Positions 17,719 to 26,155 are shown, counted from the first letter of the stretch. The stretch: DNA of 55,124 nucleotides from an uncultured Mobiluncus sp. (GCF_947254095.1 NZ_CAMYBV010000014.1:1-55124); one strand, 5' to 3'. Notes: a model not told the origin generated them from the sequence alone. Program-made: numbers and translations.

Positions 17719-18396
17719 ATGATGGAAACTGTGAATCTTGAAGAGCTCGTTTATCGAACGGGCTTGTACCTCCCTATTGAGGTCGACCGTTATGTGGGAT
17801 TACCTGAAAACACTACTGTCCGGTGGGGTTCTCCCTTGGATCAGACCCAACCTATTGTGACGCGGTTGAATCGGCCGCGCCGATCCCCTTCAATTCCATT
17901 TGTGGGAATTGCAGAGGCCACGATGTTAAAGGCATTTCGTAAAACCGGTCTGAGTATGCAGAGAATACGACCTGCGGTACAGGCGTTGCGTCAGAAGCTA
18001 AATGATGATCATGCGCTCCTTTCAGAACGCCTCTATACCGATGGTGCCGAGATTCTCTACGAATACGCTGAGCATGCGGACGGGGAGGCCATGAAGCTCG
18101 TTGTTGCGCGCAATGGTCAAACCGTGATGACGGAAGTCATTGAATCATATTTGCAGCGCATCTCATTCTTTGATGAATGCCGCACCCCGAAAGAGATTGA
18201 TTTAACGTTGCGCTATGGTGGCGTGCACGTGAGTGTAAATCCCCAGGTTAACGGCGGGGTCCCAACATTGAAAGACTCCGGTCTGGCAGTGGGAACTCTC
18301 ATGGGTTTCTTAGAGGCCGGGGAAACATATGCCTCAGTTGCTGCGGAATACGGCCTTGATCCAGGTTTGGTTGAACAGCTCGCTATGTGCGCATGA
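17719..18396 (+). CDS. VapB45-type antitoxin with DUF433 domain
   Basis: A 225-residue antitoxin of the Rv2018 (VapB45) type. Residues 60-95 contain a MerR-like helical segment (FVGIAEATMLKAFRKTGLSM) and the C-terminus (about 178-225) is a DUF433 domain, GVPTLKDSGLAVGTLMGFLE followed by YASVAAEYGLDP. It is unusually large for an antitoxin, as is Rv2018. The ATG at 17719 follows AAAAGGGGGGAA. The toxin gene begins 17 bases after its stop. Its codon use is less GC-biased than the upstream core genes, consistent with transfer. Confidence 0.82.
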   Translation: MMETVNLEELVYRTGLYLPIEVDRYVGLPENTTVRWGSPLDQTQPIVTRLNRPRRSPSIPFVGIAEATMLKAFRKTGLSMQRIRPAVQALRQKLNDDHALLSERLYTDGAEILYEYAEHADGEAMKLVVARNGQTVMTEVIESYLQRISFFDECRTPKEIDLTLRYGGVHVSVNPQVNGGVPTLKDSGLAVGTLMGFLEAGETYASVAAEYGLDPGLVEQLAMCA

Positions 18397-18412
18397 AGAG
18401 AATGTCTGACTC

Positions 18413-18841
18413 ATGCCCACCTTTTTCATAGACCGCTGTTTAGAAGCCAAGACTATCAGGGATGTATTGGGTGACTCAGGGCTTGATGTCGTGTATCTTT
18501 CCGACTACTACGGTAAAAAATTGGGATCCACCGTTACCGACGTAGAGTGGATGAATCTGTGTGGTCAGAAAGGCTGGGTTGTATTAACCAAGGATTCCCG
18601 CATTATGCGGAATGCAGTGGAATTTGATGCCGTAGTGCGTAACCGATTGGTGTATTTTACTTTCTCAAACGCGAACATGACTATGGCCAAACTCGCCGGG
18701 ATTCTGACATCTCAGCTAGAGGCTATCCAACGCCGAAGTAAGGACCCGGGACCCAAAATCTTTGTGATACAAGCGGACCGAATTGAGAACAGAACTGGAG
18801 TCATTGGCACCGACCGTGACCCGAGAGTGCGAAACCATTAA
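18413..18841 (+). CDS. VapC45-type PIN-like toxin
   Basis: A 142-residue PIN-like nuclease paired with the preceding antitoxin, as in Rv2018-Rv2019. The acidic residues expected for metal binding are present: D7 in FFIDRCL, D43/E45 in TDVEW and D61 in LTKDSRI; the last motif is the usual PIN 'TxD' element. It probably cleaves RNA when released from the antitoxin. The start ATG at 18413 lies in a GA-rich stretch without an obvious Shine-Dalgarno, consistent with coupling to the upstream gene. Confidence 0.8.
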   Translation: MPTFFIDRCLEAKTIRDVLGDSGLDVVYLSDYYGKKLGSTVTDVEWMNLCGQKGWVVLTKDSRIMRNAVEFDAVVRNRLVYFTFSNANMTMAKLAGILTSQLEAIQRRSKDPGPKIFVIQADRIENRTGVIGTDRDPRVRNH

Positions 18842-19356
18842 ACCCTGGTCGTGTTTTGACTCTACCGACCGAAGTGCTGGGCACCGGTCCTGATGCCCAA
18901 AATCGTGATTAAGCCGGAGAGGAAGTGCTTGACCCTGATATGCCACCCCGTTCCTGGTTCTGTTCCACCATGTCACCCACTGAAACGTTGCGGCATATCC
19001 ACCCCATTGAGCTGGCCTGGCTCGAAATCTGCCAAGACTTGCTCGCGTCCCACCAGCAACGGCGGGTTCACCCCCGCCCATCCAAGACTTCTGGGACATG
19101 ATTCACACCACCCCAGAATTTATCGAAAAAGCCATCATCTACCCCAAGCAAGACCTCGTGAACCTGTGAAGCATGAATCGGTGGGCGGTGTAAGTCCGGG
19201 GCAGTCGAGCGCCACAAGTAGATCGTTTACCCTAGTGACGGAATAGCAAGCGGGGTGTCAGGCCGTTCTGACAAAGTTTGGGTTGACGCTGGGGCGGCCT
19301 AAGAATTAGGTCCACGTGGTTTAAGCGTTGACCGTGTTTTCTTGTCTCCATTGTTC
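18842..19356. other. Gene-free stretch with decayed coding remnants
   Basis: About 515 bases between vapC and the IS element. Short reading frames in different phases (for example one ending ...EFIEKAIIYPKQDLVNL and stopping at about 19169) read like natural protein but are broken by frameshifts and stops. I could not identify the ancestor. A small hairpin CCTAA-GAA-TTAGG lies near 19310. No intact gene is supported. Confidence 0.4.
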
Positions 19357-19972
19357 TGAAGCGTACTGGGTTTTGTTCCTACTTGTTTTTGAGAGGATTA
19401 GGGATATGTCTAAGAGGTATTCTCAGGGGTTTAATGATCGGGCGGTGTGGTTGCTTTCTGATCGGTTGGCTGCTGATTGTTCGTGTATACAGCGTTCGTA
19501 ACCGATGTTTATAGCCGAAAGATTGTAGGCTGGGCGACGCGATCCTCAATGAAAACCGAGGCTCTACCGCTGGAGGCGCTCGAGCAAGCCATCCAGGCAG
19601 CGAAAGAAACTCTCGTGAATCTTACGCATCACTGCGATCATGGCTCGCAGTACACGAGTATTGCCTATAACGAGAAACTGGCTGATTACGGGATCAAGCC
19701 CTCCACGGGGAGGGTGGGTGATTCCTACGATAACGCGCTAGCCGAGGCTATCAACGGCCTATACAAGGCTGAGTTGATCTACTCCCACCCCTGGGCATCA
19801 CTGACAGAGGTTGAGTTCGCCACGCTGAACTGGGTGCACTGGTGGAACAATGAGCGCCTACACGAAGCGCTCGGATTCCGCACTGCAGCCGACATTATCG
19901 ATATGTATAATCAAACCCGGGTCAGCTCACTGACCCCCGTATAAGAAACGAAACAAAACCCAGTACGCTTCA
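19357..19972 (+). mobile_element. Internally deleted IS3-family insertion sequence
   Basis: The two ends are 21-base inverted repeats, TGAAGCGTACTGGGTTTTGTT, starting at 19357 and ending (as complement) at 19972. The element is only 616 bases against the usual 1.2-1.4 kb: the first 25 codons of orfA (ATG 19406, MSKRYSQGFNDRAVWLLSDR) join directly near 19479 to the middle of orfB. No target-site duplication is apparent (TTC on the left, GTA on the right). It can no longer encode transposase but retains both ends, so could be moved in trans by a full-length relative. Confidence 0.9.
19477..19944 (+). pseudogene. IS3 orfB transposase remnant (C-terminal half)
   Basis: About 155 residues of the DDE integrase core: TDVYSRKIVGW, HHCDHGSQYTS (second catalytic Asp; Cys replaces the usual Ser) and GDSYDNALAEAINGLYK (catalytic Glu). 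The first catalytic Asp and the N-terminal half are missing because of the internal deletion, so it is inactive. It is in the -1 frame relative to the orfA stub, as expected for IS3. Confidence 0.9.
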
Positions 19973-19995
19973 GTATTAGTAAAGGAGGAAACTGA

Positions 19996-20952
19996 GTGTC
20001 TAAACCTTCACGAATCGTGGGGCTTGATGTAGCGCGCTCACTCGCTATCATCGGAATGATAGTTATCCACATGGCCTCGCTACTTTGGAGTACCAAAGTA
20101 ATACTCTCTGGCCTACCCGCATCATTATTTGCCATCATCGCCGGCGCGACGATGATGATTATTGGACGAAACTACACCAGCACCACTTTCTTGCGGCTGA
20201 TAGCCCGAGGCGCTTTAATCATCCTCATCGGCCTGGCACTACTGCCCGTGGGTGGACAGATTCAAGTGGTCCTCATCGTAATGGGCCTGGTAATGATCCT
20301 AGTTTTCTGGATGCCCGCATTGGGAACGTGGTGGAGGCTCGGTCTATTTATTGCCGCCACAATCGCCGCAACAATCGTTTACGCCCCCATCGAACTGCCA
20401 CAGATTTATCCGCTATTGGCATGGATTGCATACTTCATCGGTGGCATGCTTCTTTTCGATGTGTACCTGCGCGGCCGACTACAGCGCAACCCCGATGAGA
20501 ACAGCAACCCTAACACTCGACTGAGCTGGATCGTAACCGGTATCAGCGTTGTCATAGCTGGTATCGGCATCTACTTCCGATTTGACCCAGACATTCCTAG
20601 CTGGCTCAGCTTTACCGGTCACACCGGTGTTGCCGGAGAGATTATCCTCTCCGTTGCCGTTGCAGCCGTAGTGATCCACCTATGTGTGCTCATAGGCGAT
20701 CTCTCTTCAACCTTGGTTTACCCTTTCGCTGCCATGGGAACAATGTCGCTAACCATTTACATTCTGCACATTCTCACCGCTTTCTACTGGCAGCAAAATG
20801 TCGCGTTGCATTCCACTTTGTCAGCAATCGGTTTCATCGTATTCTTCCTCGTCGCAGCCAGCCTTTGGAAGAAGTTTGTAGGACAGGGTCCTGCTGAGAA
20901 ACTCGTTGCCACCACGATCAAGGCCATTGTTCCTTCTAGGAAAGGGAATTAA
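19996..20952 (+). CDS. Multi-spanning acyltransferase-like protein (HGSNAT/DUF418 type)
   Basis: A 318-residue membrane protein with about ten hydrophobic segments. The start RIVGLDVARSLAIIGMIVIH matches the first helix of heparan-alpha-glucosaminide N-acetyltransferase-like and DUF1624/DUF418 proteins (catalytic-type His at its end), and FAAMGTMSLTIYILHIL near the C-terminus matches the family's last conserved helix. A likely role is acyl transfer across the membrane to an envelope glycan; the substrate is unknown. The GTG at 19996 has AGGAGG 8-10 bases upstream and starts only 24 bases after the IS end, so the IS may have displaced its original promoter. It forms an operon with the next gene (2-base gap). 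Confidence 0.75.
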   Translation: MSKPSRIVGLDVARSLAIIGMIVIHMASLLWSTKVILSGLPASLFAIIAGATMMIIGRNYTSTTFLRLIARGALIILIGLALLPVGGQIQVVLIVMGLVMILVFWMPALGTWWRLGLFIAATIAATIVYAPIELPQIYPLLAWIAYFIGGMLLFDVYLRGRLQRNPDENSNPNTRLSWIVTGISVVIAGIGIYFRFDPDIPSWLSFTGHTGVAGEIILSVAVAAVVIHLCVLIGDLSSTLVYPFAAMGTMSLTIYILHILTAFYWQQNVALHSTLSAIGFIVFFLVAASLWKKFVGQGPAEKLVATTIKAIVPSRKGN

Positions 20953-20954
20953 CC

Positions 20955-21995
20955 GTGAAAAAATCACATTTTTCGGTCGCTGCCATTGCCAGCGGCGTCC
21001 TTCTAATGACTGCCACTCCGGCTCTCGCGCTCGAATATGGAGATCCGGCGCCCGATAATGCGGAAAGCAGTTCCGTTGCTGCGCTCAAAATGGGCAAAAT
21101 CGGTAGCTTTGGTGACTGCACGGGCACACTCGTTGCCGACCAGTGGGTACTCACAGCCCGCCACTGTCTAGAGTCGGTCAACAATGAAGGAACCCAGGCA
21201 CGCATCGCTGGAAAGGTCTACAACGCTGATTCCTGGGCTCTTTCGCCCACATCTGACGCAGGGTTACTTCACCTGACTGAAAAAGTCACTAACGCAACCC
21301 CCGCAAAAATCTCCCACGATATTCCAGCCCCAGGGCAGACGGGAACTCTTTACGGTTGGAGTAGCAGCTCGTCAATGGCACGATCTGGACAGCTACCAAT
21401 GGCCAAAATGGTTGTCAAAGAGCTACTAGGTGGCGCACCTTCCGGTTCTGACACGCCGAGTGCTCCCGAAACTCCTTCCGATTCCAAGGCACCTACCGGC
21501 GCTGATGCGTCTACAGAGACTGCCCCGCCACAGGCTCCACAGTCAAAACCTGGAATGACAGAAACTGGCCAAACCGAGTCTAATCCTGAGGGGATGTCGG
21601 AAGTCCCCGCCGACAACTCCATACAGCCTAGGATCGAAACCTCTATCTTGGATGTGCAGTCAGTTTCTAGAGCTGGCATGCAGGGCGGTGACTCTGGTGG
21701 CCCGTTCTTTGTCGACGGAAAGCTTGCGGGACTTGCTACCGCTGGAACTGCCAATGGGGATCCGGACCTTCCCTCCCCTAGTGCTGCAATCACCACAGTT
21801 GCAGGCACCGCCGAATGGATCGACAACATTATCTCTGGCCGCGACACCAAAAGCGTTCTAACTGCAGAAAACACTCCTGCACCGCCAGAGAACATTCAAA
21901 CCAGTGGCGATAATATTTGGGGTTACCTTGCGATCGCACTCGTAGGCCTTGCGGTGGGAGCGATCGGCTCACGTATCCGCAAAGCGCGCCAGTAA
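20955..21995 (+). CDS. Secreted, membrane-anchored trypsin-like serine protease
   Basis: A 346-residue S1-family protease with a signal peptide (cleavage near ALA-LE, 24-26). The catalytic triad is visible: H70 in LTARHC, D101 in SDAGLLHL and S247 in GGDSGGP. A Ser/Thr/Pro/Glu-rich insertion of about 60 residues (161-223) sits between the Asp and Ser parts, and a C-terminal hydrophobic helix (about 318-338) followed by RKARQ would anchor it to the membrane. GTG start with AGGAAAGGGA upstream, 2 bases after the acyltransferase stop. Substrate unknown. Confidence 0.88.
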   Translation: MKKSHFSVAAIASGVLLMTATPALALEYGDPAPDNAESSSVAALKMGKIGSFGDCTGTLVADQWVLTARHCLESVNNEGTQARIAGKVYNADSWALSPTSDAGLLHLTEKVTNATPAKISHDIPAPGQTGTLYGWSSSSSMARSGQLPMAKMVVKELLGGAPSGSDTPSAPETPSDSKAPTGADASTETAPPQAPQSKPGMTETGQTESNPEGMSEVPADNSIQPRIETSILDVQSVSRAGMQGGDSGGPFFVDGKLAGLATAGTANGDPDLPSPSAAITTVAGTAEWIDNIISGRDTKSVLTAENTPAPPENIQTSGDNIWGYLAIALVGLAVGAIGSRIRKARQ

Positions 21996-22034
21996 GGATT
22001 CCTACTGGACTGTCTAGCGAATAGCATTTCACCC

Positions 22035-22073
22035 TTTGAAGCCGTCTCCCAGAAAACTGGGTGGCGGCTTCAA
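22035..22073 (+). terminator. Intrinsic terminator after the protease operon
   Basis: An 18-base stem with two mismatches, TTTGAAGCCG..CCCAG, loop AAAA, CTGGG..CGGCTTCAAA, followed by a T-rich CTCTTTT. It ends the acyltransferase-protease operon. Confidence 0.75.
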
Positions 22074-22229
22074 ACATTAGCTCTTTTACAGTCATGCGAC
22101 CCGTATCTGACCGCCTTGCCTACTGAAGTTCACAACCGATCAGCATTGCTGAACCAACAGGAAGATCATAGAAAGCCAGTAACCGAAACCTGGCTCAATC
22201 CGTGCTTGGGTCACGAAACACGGGCGTTA

Positions 22230-22256
22230 AAAGTGTACGGCTCCGTTAGGCCGTGT
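22230..22256 (-). terminator. Hairpin after the DUF6688 gene
   Basis: On the minus strand, GTACACGGC, a short loop and GCCGTACAC (seven of nine pairs) precede CTTTTAA, about 10 bases after the DUF6688 stop. Probable terminator. Confidence 0.4.
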
Positions 22257-23481
22257 ACTGGAGGGCTATGCGATCTTCCGGATGACGATCATTCAGATAG
22301 AGGACGGCCAGGAAGAACCACTCCGCTGGTTTCATCAAAAACCACACAGCATCAGCCGCCCACTGCGATCTGATCAGCTTGGCAATCGGGAAGCCATACG
22401 TGTCATATAAGCGCCGAATAACCCGATGGGTTCTGGGCACACGCTCTTCCAGCATCTGCTCAAACGCATTTGCCACAAGCAACTGGCGATTGACAACTAC
22501 CGGCCGTCCATGACGTAATCCCATGCGAATCGGCTTTACCACCGTTCGGTGTCCGCCAGCCGCCACGGTGCAAAGGTAGTGTTCGTCAAAATACACGTTT
22601 TGCGGGGCAACCTGCTGTGACAGGTTCCAATCACTGGTCTCTGTAAACGCCCTCACCACTAAGCTCGGCGATTGGCCAAACAAAGCTAGAATCCCGACCA
22701 GCACGGCAAGTAGCGGGAGCGTCGCTACAAACCCCAGAAGGGGCCAGCGTTTCGCATCAGCCACCATTGCATCCAGTTTGCTCAATATAGAGGAGCCATC
22801 AATGCGGCCTCGTCTGTCTTCATCAGCTTCGTAGGCTCGAACTTGGATTGCAACTATTTTCACCACAATCGCAAGCACAGCCAGCAAAGGTAGAACTAAC
22901 AGCGCGTCTAGGCCCTTTTCAAAGGTTGTGATCTGAATAGTCCACGCCAGGCCGAACGCGACACCCAAATAGAGCCCCGCAATCGCAATCACAACTACGA
23001 GGGGCGGCAACTGCTTGGCCTCGTTGAAGCGCAAAATGAGGAACCCGAATACGAACAGTAACGAGATGAACAGCACGTGTGGCCATGCCCGCGTGTAAAT
23101 CGGCGCATGAGTTTGATAGTTTACCAGTTGAACGTGCCAGTCCGCAGTAGGCACAACCTCTTTGAAGAACCCTAGGTATCCGAACTCATAAACTGCTGAG
23201 ACGCACAGGGTCCAAACGTCCAGACCCGCATCGAGAACCGGCAGATCCTTACCACTCCCCGCTTTGGCCGCACGGATTATTTGGCTGACAGTCAGCGCTA
23301 CTGGGTAACCGGCCGCGAGCGCGACGAGGGCTCCTCCAACCAGAATCTGCCCGAGAATCTGACTTGCGCCTGAAGGAGGTTGGGATACGAGGTAGGCAAT
23401 CGCTCCGGTGATTCCGATCAACAGAGCCAAAACGATTCGCGAAAAAGAGGGGTGCTTGCTGGCGTAGCGGTACAGCTTCAC
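22246..23481 (-). CDS. DUF6688-family polytopic membrane protein
   Basis: A 411-residue protein of unknown biochemical function. About eight hydrophobic segments occupy the first two-thirds. The C-terminal soluble part carries the family's conserved run YLCTVAAGGHRTVVKP, MGLRHGRPVVVNRQLLVANAFEQM, VIRRLYDTYG and FLMKPAEWFF, by which I recognise DUF6688. The GTG at 23481 is chosen because GGAGAGGAGG lies 5-10 bases upstream; the frame extends eight codons further without a better start. It is isolated between an operon end and an IS relic. Confidence 0.7.
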   Translation of the reverse strand: MKLYRYASKHPSFSRIVLALLIGITGAIAYLVSQPPSGASQILGQILVGGALVALAAGYPVALTVSQIIRAAKAGSGKDLPVLDAGLDVWTLCVSAVYEFGYLGFFKEVVPTADWHVQLVNYQTHAPIYTRAWPHVLFISLLFVFGFLILRFNEAKQLPPLVVVIAIAGLYLGVAFGLAWTIQITTFEKGLDALLVLPLLAVLAIVVKIVAIQVRAYEADEDRRGRIDGSSILSKLDAMVADAKRWPLLGFVATLPLLAVLVGILALFGQSPSLVVRAFTETSDWNLSQQVAPQNVYFDEHYLCTVAAGGHRTVVKPIRMGLRHGRPVVVNRQLLVANAFEQMLEERVPRTHRVIRRLYDTYGFPIAKLIRSQWAADAVWFLMKPAEWFFLAVLYLNDRHPEDRIALQYTA

Positions 23482-23699
23482 TTGTCCTCCTCTCCTACAA
23501 AACACGATACACGCGTTTTCTAGACCCTTGAACTAGCGCAGGACTTTACCGGCCATATAGTGCTTAGCTCCGTTGATGTCGCACACGCAACGGGCGCGAC
23601 TCCAAATAGCTCGAAGTCGCGCCCAGTATATGCGCGTGGTTAGCGAATATTGTCGATTACTACTATAAGTCGCCCTAGAACGAGTGGAGCCCCGCGGGT

Positions 23700-23823
23700 T
23701 AGCCCTCTAGCCAAGCGATCTACGAGCATACGCACCGCCCGATCCTTAAACTCCTACGAATACCACTTGGCGATACCCAAATCCTCTCAAAACAGGTAGG
23801 AACAAAACCCAGGATGCTTCAGG
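23700..23823 (-). mobile_element. Decayed left end of a related IS3 element
   Basis: Read on the minus strand from 23823, TGAAGCATCCTGGGTTTTGT and the following 100 bases align with the left end and orfA start of the IS at 19357 (GGATCGGGCGGTG and similar blocks are shared). The ATG has become ATC and an in-frame TAG interrupts the orfA start, so this is an old, inert fragment with no right end nearby. Confidence 0.75.
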
Positions 23824-23956
23824 TTGTCGGTGGCAGTTGAAAATGGTGCGTTTTTGGCTGTTGATTTGGGTTTTTGTTGCAGGGGTTTGTGCGTGTTGCG
23901 CCGTGGGGGTACGCGGGGGGTACGCGGTTTTGAATGTGACGAAAACGCTTTCTTGA

Positions 23957-23971
23957 TATGATTGAATCATA
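23957..23971 (+). promoter_or_regulatory. parD operator/promoter palindrome
   Basis: A perfect 15-base palindrome TATGATTGAATCATA overlaps a TATGAT -10 box, 18 bases before the parD start. ParD ribbon-helix-helix dimers bind such dyads for autoregulation. Confidence 0.6.
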
Positions 23972-23988
23972 CTGAAGGAGGGGTTGCG

Positions 23989-24270
23989 GTGCGTACTACC
24001 AAACAACTGAGTATCACCTTGCCAAACAGCATGGCTGAGGCTTTACGACAACGCGTCGATTCCGGGGAATACGCCAGCGAGAGCGAGGTTATCCGAGACG
24101 GACTGCGCGCCTTGTTCGCCCGCGATGCGGCAGTGGAGCAGTGGCTACGTACTGAGGTGGTAGAAGCCTACGACGAATTGAGAGCCAATCCCGACCAAGC
24201 CATCACATCTGCGGAATTGAGAAAACAATTAAAAGAGGCCAGAGAACAGAAAATGGCCGCCGCGCAATGA
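23989..24270 (+). CDS. parD: ParD-family antitoxin
   Basis: A 93-residue antitoxin. The N-terminal ribbon-helix-helix (TKQLSITLPNSMAEALRQRV, then GEYASESEVIRDGLRAL) binds DNA; the C-terminal half (VEQWLRTEVVEAYDELRANP...) wraps the toxin. The GTG start at 23989 is set by GAAGGAGG 8 bases upstream; the open frame upstream overlaps the promoter palindrome and is not used. Its TGA overlaps the toxin's ATG as ATGA, the standard coupling. It is intact while its toxin is frameshifted. Confidence 0.88.
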   Translation: MRTTKQLSITLPNSMAEALRQRVDSGEYASESEVIRDGLRALFARDAAVEQWLRTEVVEAYDELRANPDQAITSAELRKQLKEAREQKMAAAQ

Positions 24271-24600
24271 ACGCGGTTGTGTATTCTCCACAGGCACAAA
24301 GACAGCTCGCTGACATATGGTCCTGGGTTGAGACGAGGTCAGGATTTCCGGAACGCGCCGAGGCATTTGTCGATTCCATCATCGAGTTTTTGCGACAATC
24401 TTGCTGATAATCCGCAAGTAGGTATCCAGCGAAATGACCTCAGGCCAGGACTGAGAGTAGTTGGATTCCGCAGACGAGTCAATGTCGCTTTTGCTGTAGT
24501 CGCCCGAAGGGTTGAAATTCTCGGCGTTTACTACGGCGGACAGGATTTCGAGAGTCAACTTCGTGGTGGAATGTCGAGTTCTACGCCACCCACGGATTGA
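24267..24600 (+). pseudogene. parE: ParE-family toxin, frameshifted
   Basis: The toxin partner of ParD (gyrase-poisoning RelE/ParE fold). The reading frame from ATG 24267 gives MNAVVYSPQAQRQLADIWSW...VDSIIEF and then stops at 24402-24404; the expected C-terminal half (DNLADNPQVG, LRPGLRVVGFRRRVNVAFAV, VEILGVYYGGQDFES) continues in another frame to 24600. Removing one T from the TTTTT run at 24387-24391 restores a full-length protein of about 110 residues ending GGMSSSTPPTD. The break could be a real inactivating mutation, slippage-prone phase variation or a sequencing error. Confidence 0.85.
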
Positions 24601-24623
24601 CCCAGTTCCAGCATGTGCTCTGG

Positions 24624-24788
24624 TCAGCTTTCATTCTGTGGTGGGGTGGGGGTCGGAAGTGGTTTACGCACAGTGTCATGGATAATCGCACGGACTTCTG
24701 CGGACATAGAGCGTCCATTGCTCGCCGCGCGAATGCGCAACAGGCGTTTGTCTTCTTCATTCAAATCTCGCACTGTGAGCATTGTCAT
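24624..24788 (-). CDS. Orphan FitA/VapB-type ribbon-helix-helix antitoxin
   Basis: A 54-residue small gene. The product starts MTMLTVRDLNEEDKRLLRIR and continues AASNGRSMSAEVRAIIHDTV, the compact ribbon-helix-helix of FitA-like antitoxins ('RAAxxGRSMxAEVRAII'). The first ATG (24788) has AAGGGGGG about 6 bases upstream. The PIN toxin that should follow is absent: downstream on this strand comes only the antisense of parE, and the C-terminal 13 residues are a Pro/Asn tail. It may be a solitary antitoxin left after toxin loss. Confidence 0.8.
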   Translation of the reverse strand: MTMLTVRDLNEEDKRLLRIRAASNGRSMSAEVRAIIHDTVRKPLPTPTPPQNES

Positions 24789-24804
24789 TATCGCACCCCC
24801 CTTG

Positions 24805-24836
24805 AATGCAACGACTGCATTGCATACAAAATTATA
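24805..24836 (-). promoter_or_regulatory. Promoter/operator of the FitA-type antitoxin
   Basis: On the minus strand a perfect TATAAT -10 box (24836-24831) is followed by the dyad AATGCA-N5-TGCATT (24805-24821) at the expected transcription start, a typical autoregulatory arrangement. The -10 box abuts the last codons of the upstream secreted-protein gene. Confidence 0.55.
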
Positions 24837-24838
24837 CC

Positions 24839-26143
24839 TCAGCCAGTGACAAAAAATGGGTTGGGGTGTCTGGCGGGGTGCTGAGAAACAAATTGAAAAA
24901 GCCTGTTCAATCCAGTGTTCTCACCCTCCTTGATAGGAGTCTGCGAAGGTCCCCAAAGATGGAACTTGATACGGAAAGGCACCGGCTCCGATGAAGTATG
25001 CGCATTGCCGTCCGAATCTCGCCAGTTAAACTCACGCTGAGGCCAAGTAGCCGGCACAGCAGGGTCGTTAGACTTCGCGGTAACGTGACCAGTGTCGTGG
25101 AAAGGAGTGCCTGGCTCGATAACCTTAGACGAAATGTCAGAGGAAAACTCCAAGGAAACGTCTGTAGTAGGAGGAATGTTGGGTACATCGCCACGATTGT
25201 CGGTGGAGAGGTTCTTTAGGCGACCAGAAAGCAAATTCTGGTAATGGCGACCCTTAGACAAGGGGTACTGCTCCAACAAAGTGTTGTCAGGAACATTAGA
25301 AATCTCAACCTTATAAGACCATGGACCCGTACCCGTGCGCACAAACCCGATAGGAGTATCTGGGTGATAATGCTCGTTATACGGCATTTCCCATACCTTG
25401 GGTTTACCTGGGGCGCTAACTGCCATGTCGCCTGTTAAAGTTATTTTTACCACGGGAGGGTGTGTAGTCATACCGACCCAAGGAATCCAGTAAACCCCAG
25501 GTTTATCACCTATAACACCAGGGGCGGAAAGAGAAGCCATTTGTCCAACAACACCTTTATCTTTACCTCCATCCCAATTAAGAGTGGGTTTATTTATTCT
25601 CAAAGTCTGAGTACCCCAAAGCCTAGCACTATGTACAACACCTGTATCAACAAAATTTTTTACCTGCCCACCTTGAGCATACCGCCAAGGAGTTCCGGTA
25701 AGTACAGAAATCGCTTGTTTAATTGCTAAACCACGATAGGGGTCATTAGCAGGCGGGTCATAACCAAAAGCGGCAATCGCGTACCCAATTTGCTTAATAA
25801 TGTTGGGGTCGGTAATAGTCTTGGGGGCTGTCCCGTCTGGTTCTAAGTAAATAGAGTTAGTTGGAGCTGGTGCTGTGTAAGGAACAGCTGAGGGGCTAGA
25901 ACCATTACCAGGACCAGGTCGGTGGTCCATAAGAGAACAATACGCTGCACCTATCGACCAATCGGTGGAACGGTAAGTAGTCCCATGCCAACCAACACGC
26001 ATCTTAGGGGTCATCATAACGTTACCGGCATTAGCCGTGGACTGGTTATTGACAATAGCTACGCTCGCAATCAAAGCAGATGATAGGGCGACAGATAATG
26101 CAATAATAAGAGCAATGAGTTTCTTAGAAATCGTTTGTGTCAT
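24839..26143 (-). CDS. Secreted surface protein, probably C-terminally truncated
   Basis: A 434-residue exported protein with an N-terminal signal/anchor (SKKLIALIIALSVALSSALI). The first domain resembles actinobacterial adhesin N-terminal domains in which a Cys (AAYCSL) and a Gln (AIKQAISVLTG) could form a thioester bond; this is only a suggestion. The later part (DISSKVIEPGTPFHDTGHVT, then RIKFHLWGP) resembles repeated beta-sandwich domains of wall proteins. It ends without a wall-sorting motif or membrane helix, abutting the promoter of the antitoxin gene, so a deletion may have removed its end. ATG 26143 has AAGGGG upstream. It lies 12 bases after the preceding gene, in one operon. Confidence 0.65.
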   Translation of the reverse strand: MTQTISKKLIALIIALSVALSSALIASVAIVNNQSTANAGNVMMTPKMRVGWHGTTYRSTDWSIGAAYCSLMDHRPGPGNGSSPSAVPYTAPAPTNSIYLEPDGTAPKTITDPNIIKQIGYAIAAFGYDPPANDPYRGLAIKQAISVLTGTPWRYAQGGQVKNFVDTGVVHSARLWGTQTLRINKPTLNWDGGKDKGVVGQMASLSAPGVIGDKPGVYWIPWVGMTTHPPVVKITLTGDMAVSAPGKPKVWEMPYNEHYHPDTPIGFVRTGTGPWSYKVEISNVPDNTLLEQYPLSKGRHYQNLLSGRLKNLSTDNRGDVPNIPPTTDVSLEFSSDISSKVIEPGTPFHDTGHVTAKSNDPAVPATWPQREFNWRDSDGNAHTSSEPVPFRIKFHLWGPSQTPIKEGENTGLNRLFQFVSQHPARHPNPFFVTG

Positions 26144-26155
26144 TGTTAATACCCC

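Larger units (their letters stand above)
23482..23988. other. Intergenic region with IS relic and hairpin
   Basis: About 500 bases without an intact gene. It contains a perfect 10-base inverted repeat GGGCGCGACT/AGTCGCGCCC (23592-23601 and 23615-23624; 13-base loop, no T-run), the 5' relic of an IS3 element (about 23700-23823), a G-rich stretch with GGGGGTACGCGG repeats (about 23905-23927) and the parD promoter. Confidence 0.6.

Noticed and set aside
18716..19099. Minus-strand frame of 127 codons opposite vapC and beyond
   Set aside because: It overlaps the vapC coding region antisense, has no ribosome-binding site and no recognisable motif.
19195..19260. Group II intron-like sequence before the IS
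   Set aside because: A few words recalled intron ends, but no domain V hairpin or intron-encoded protein is present.
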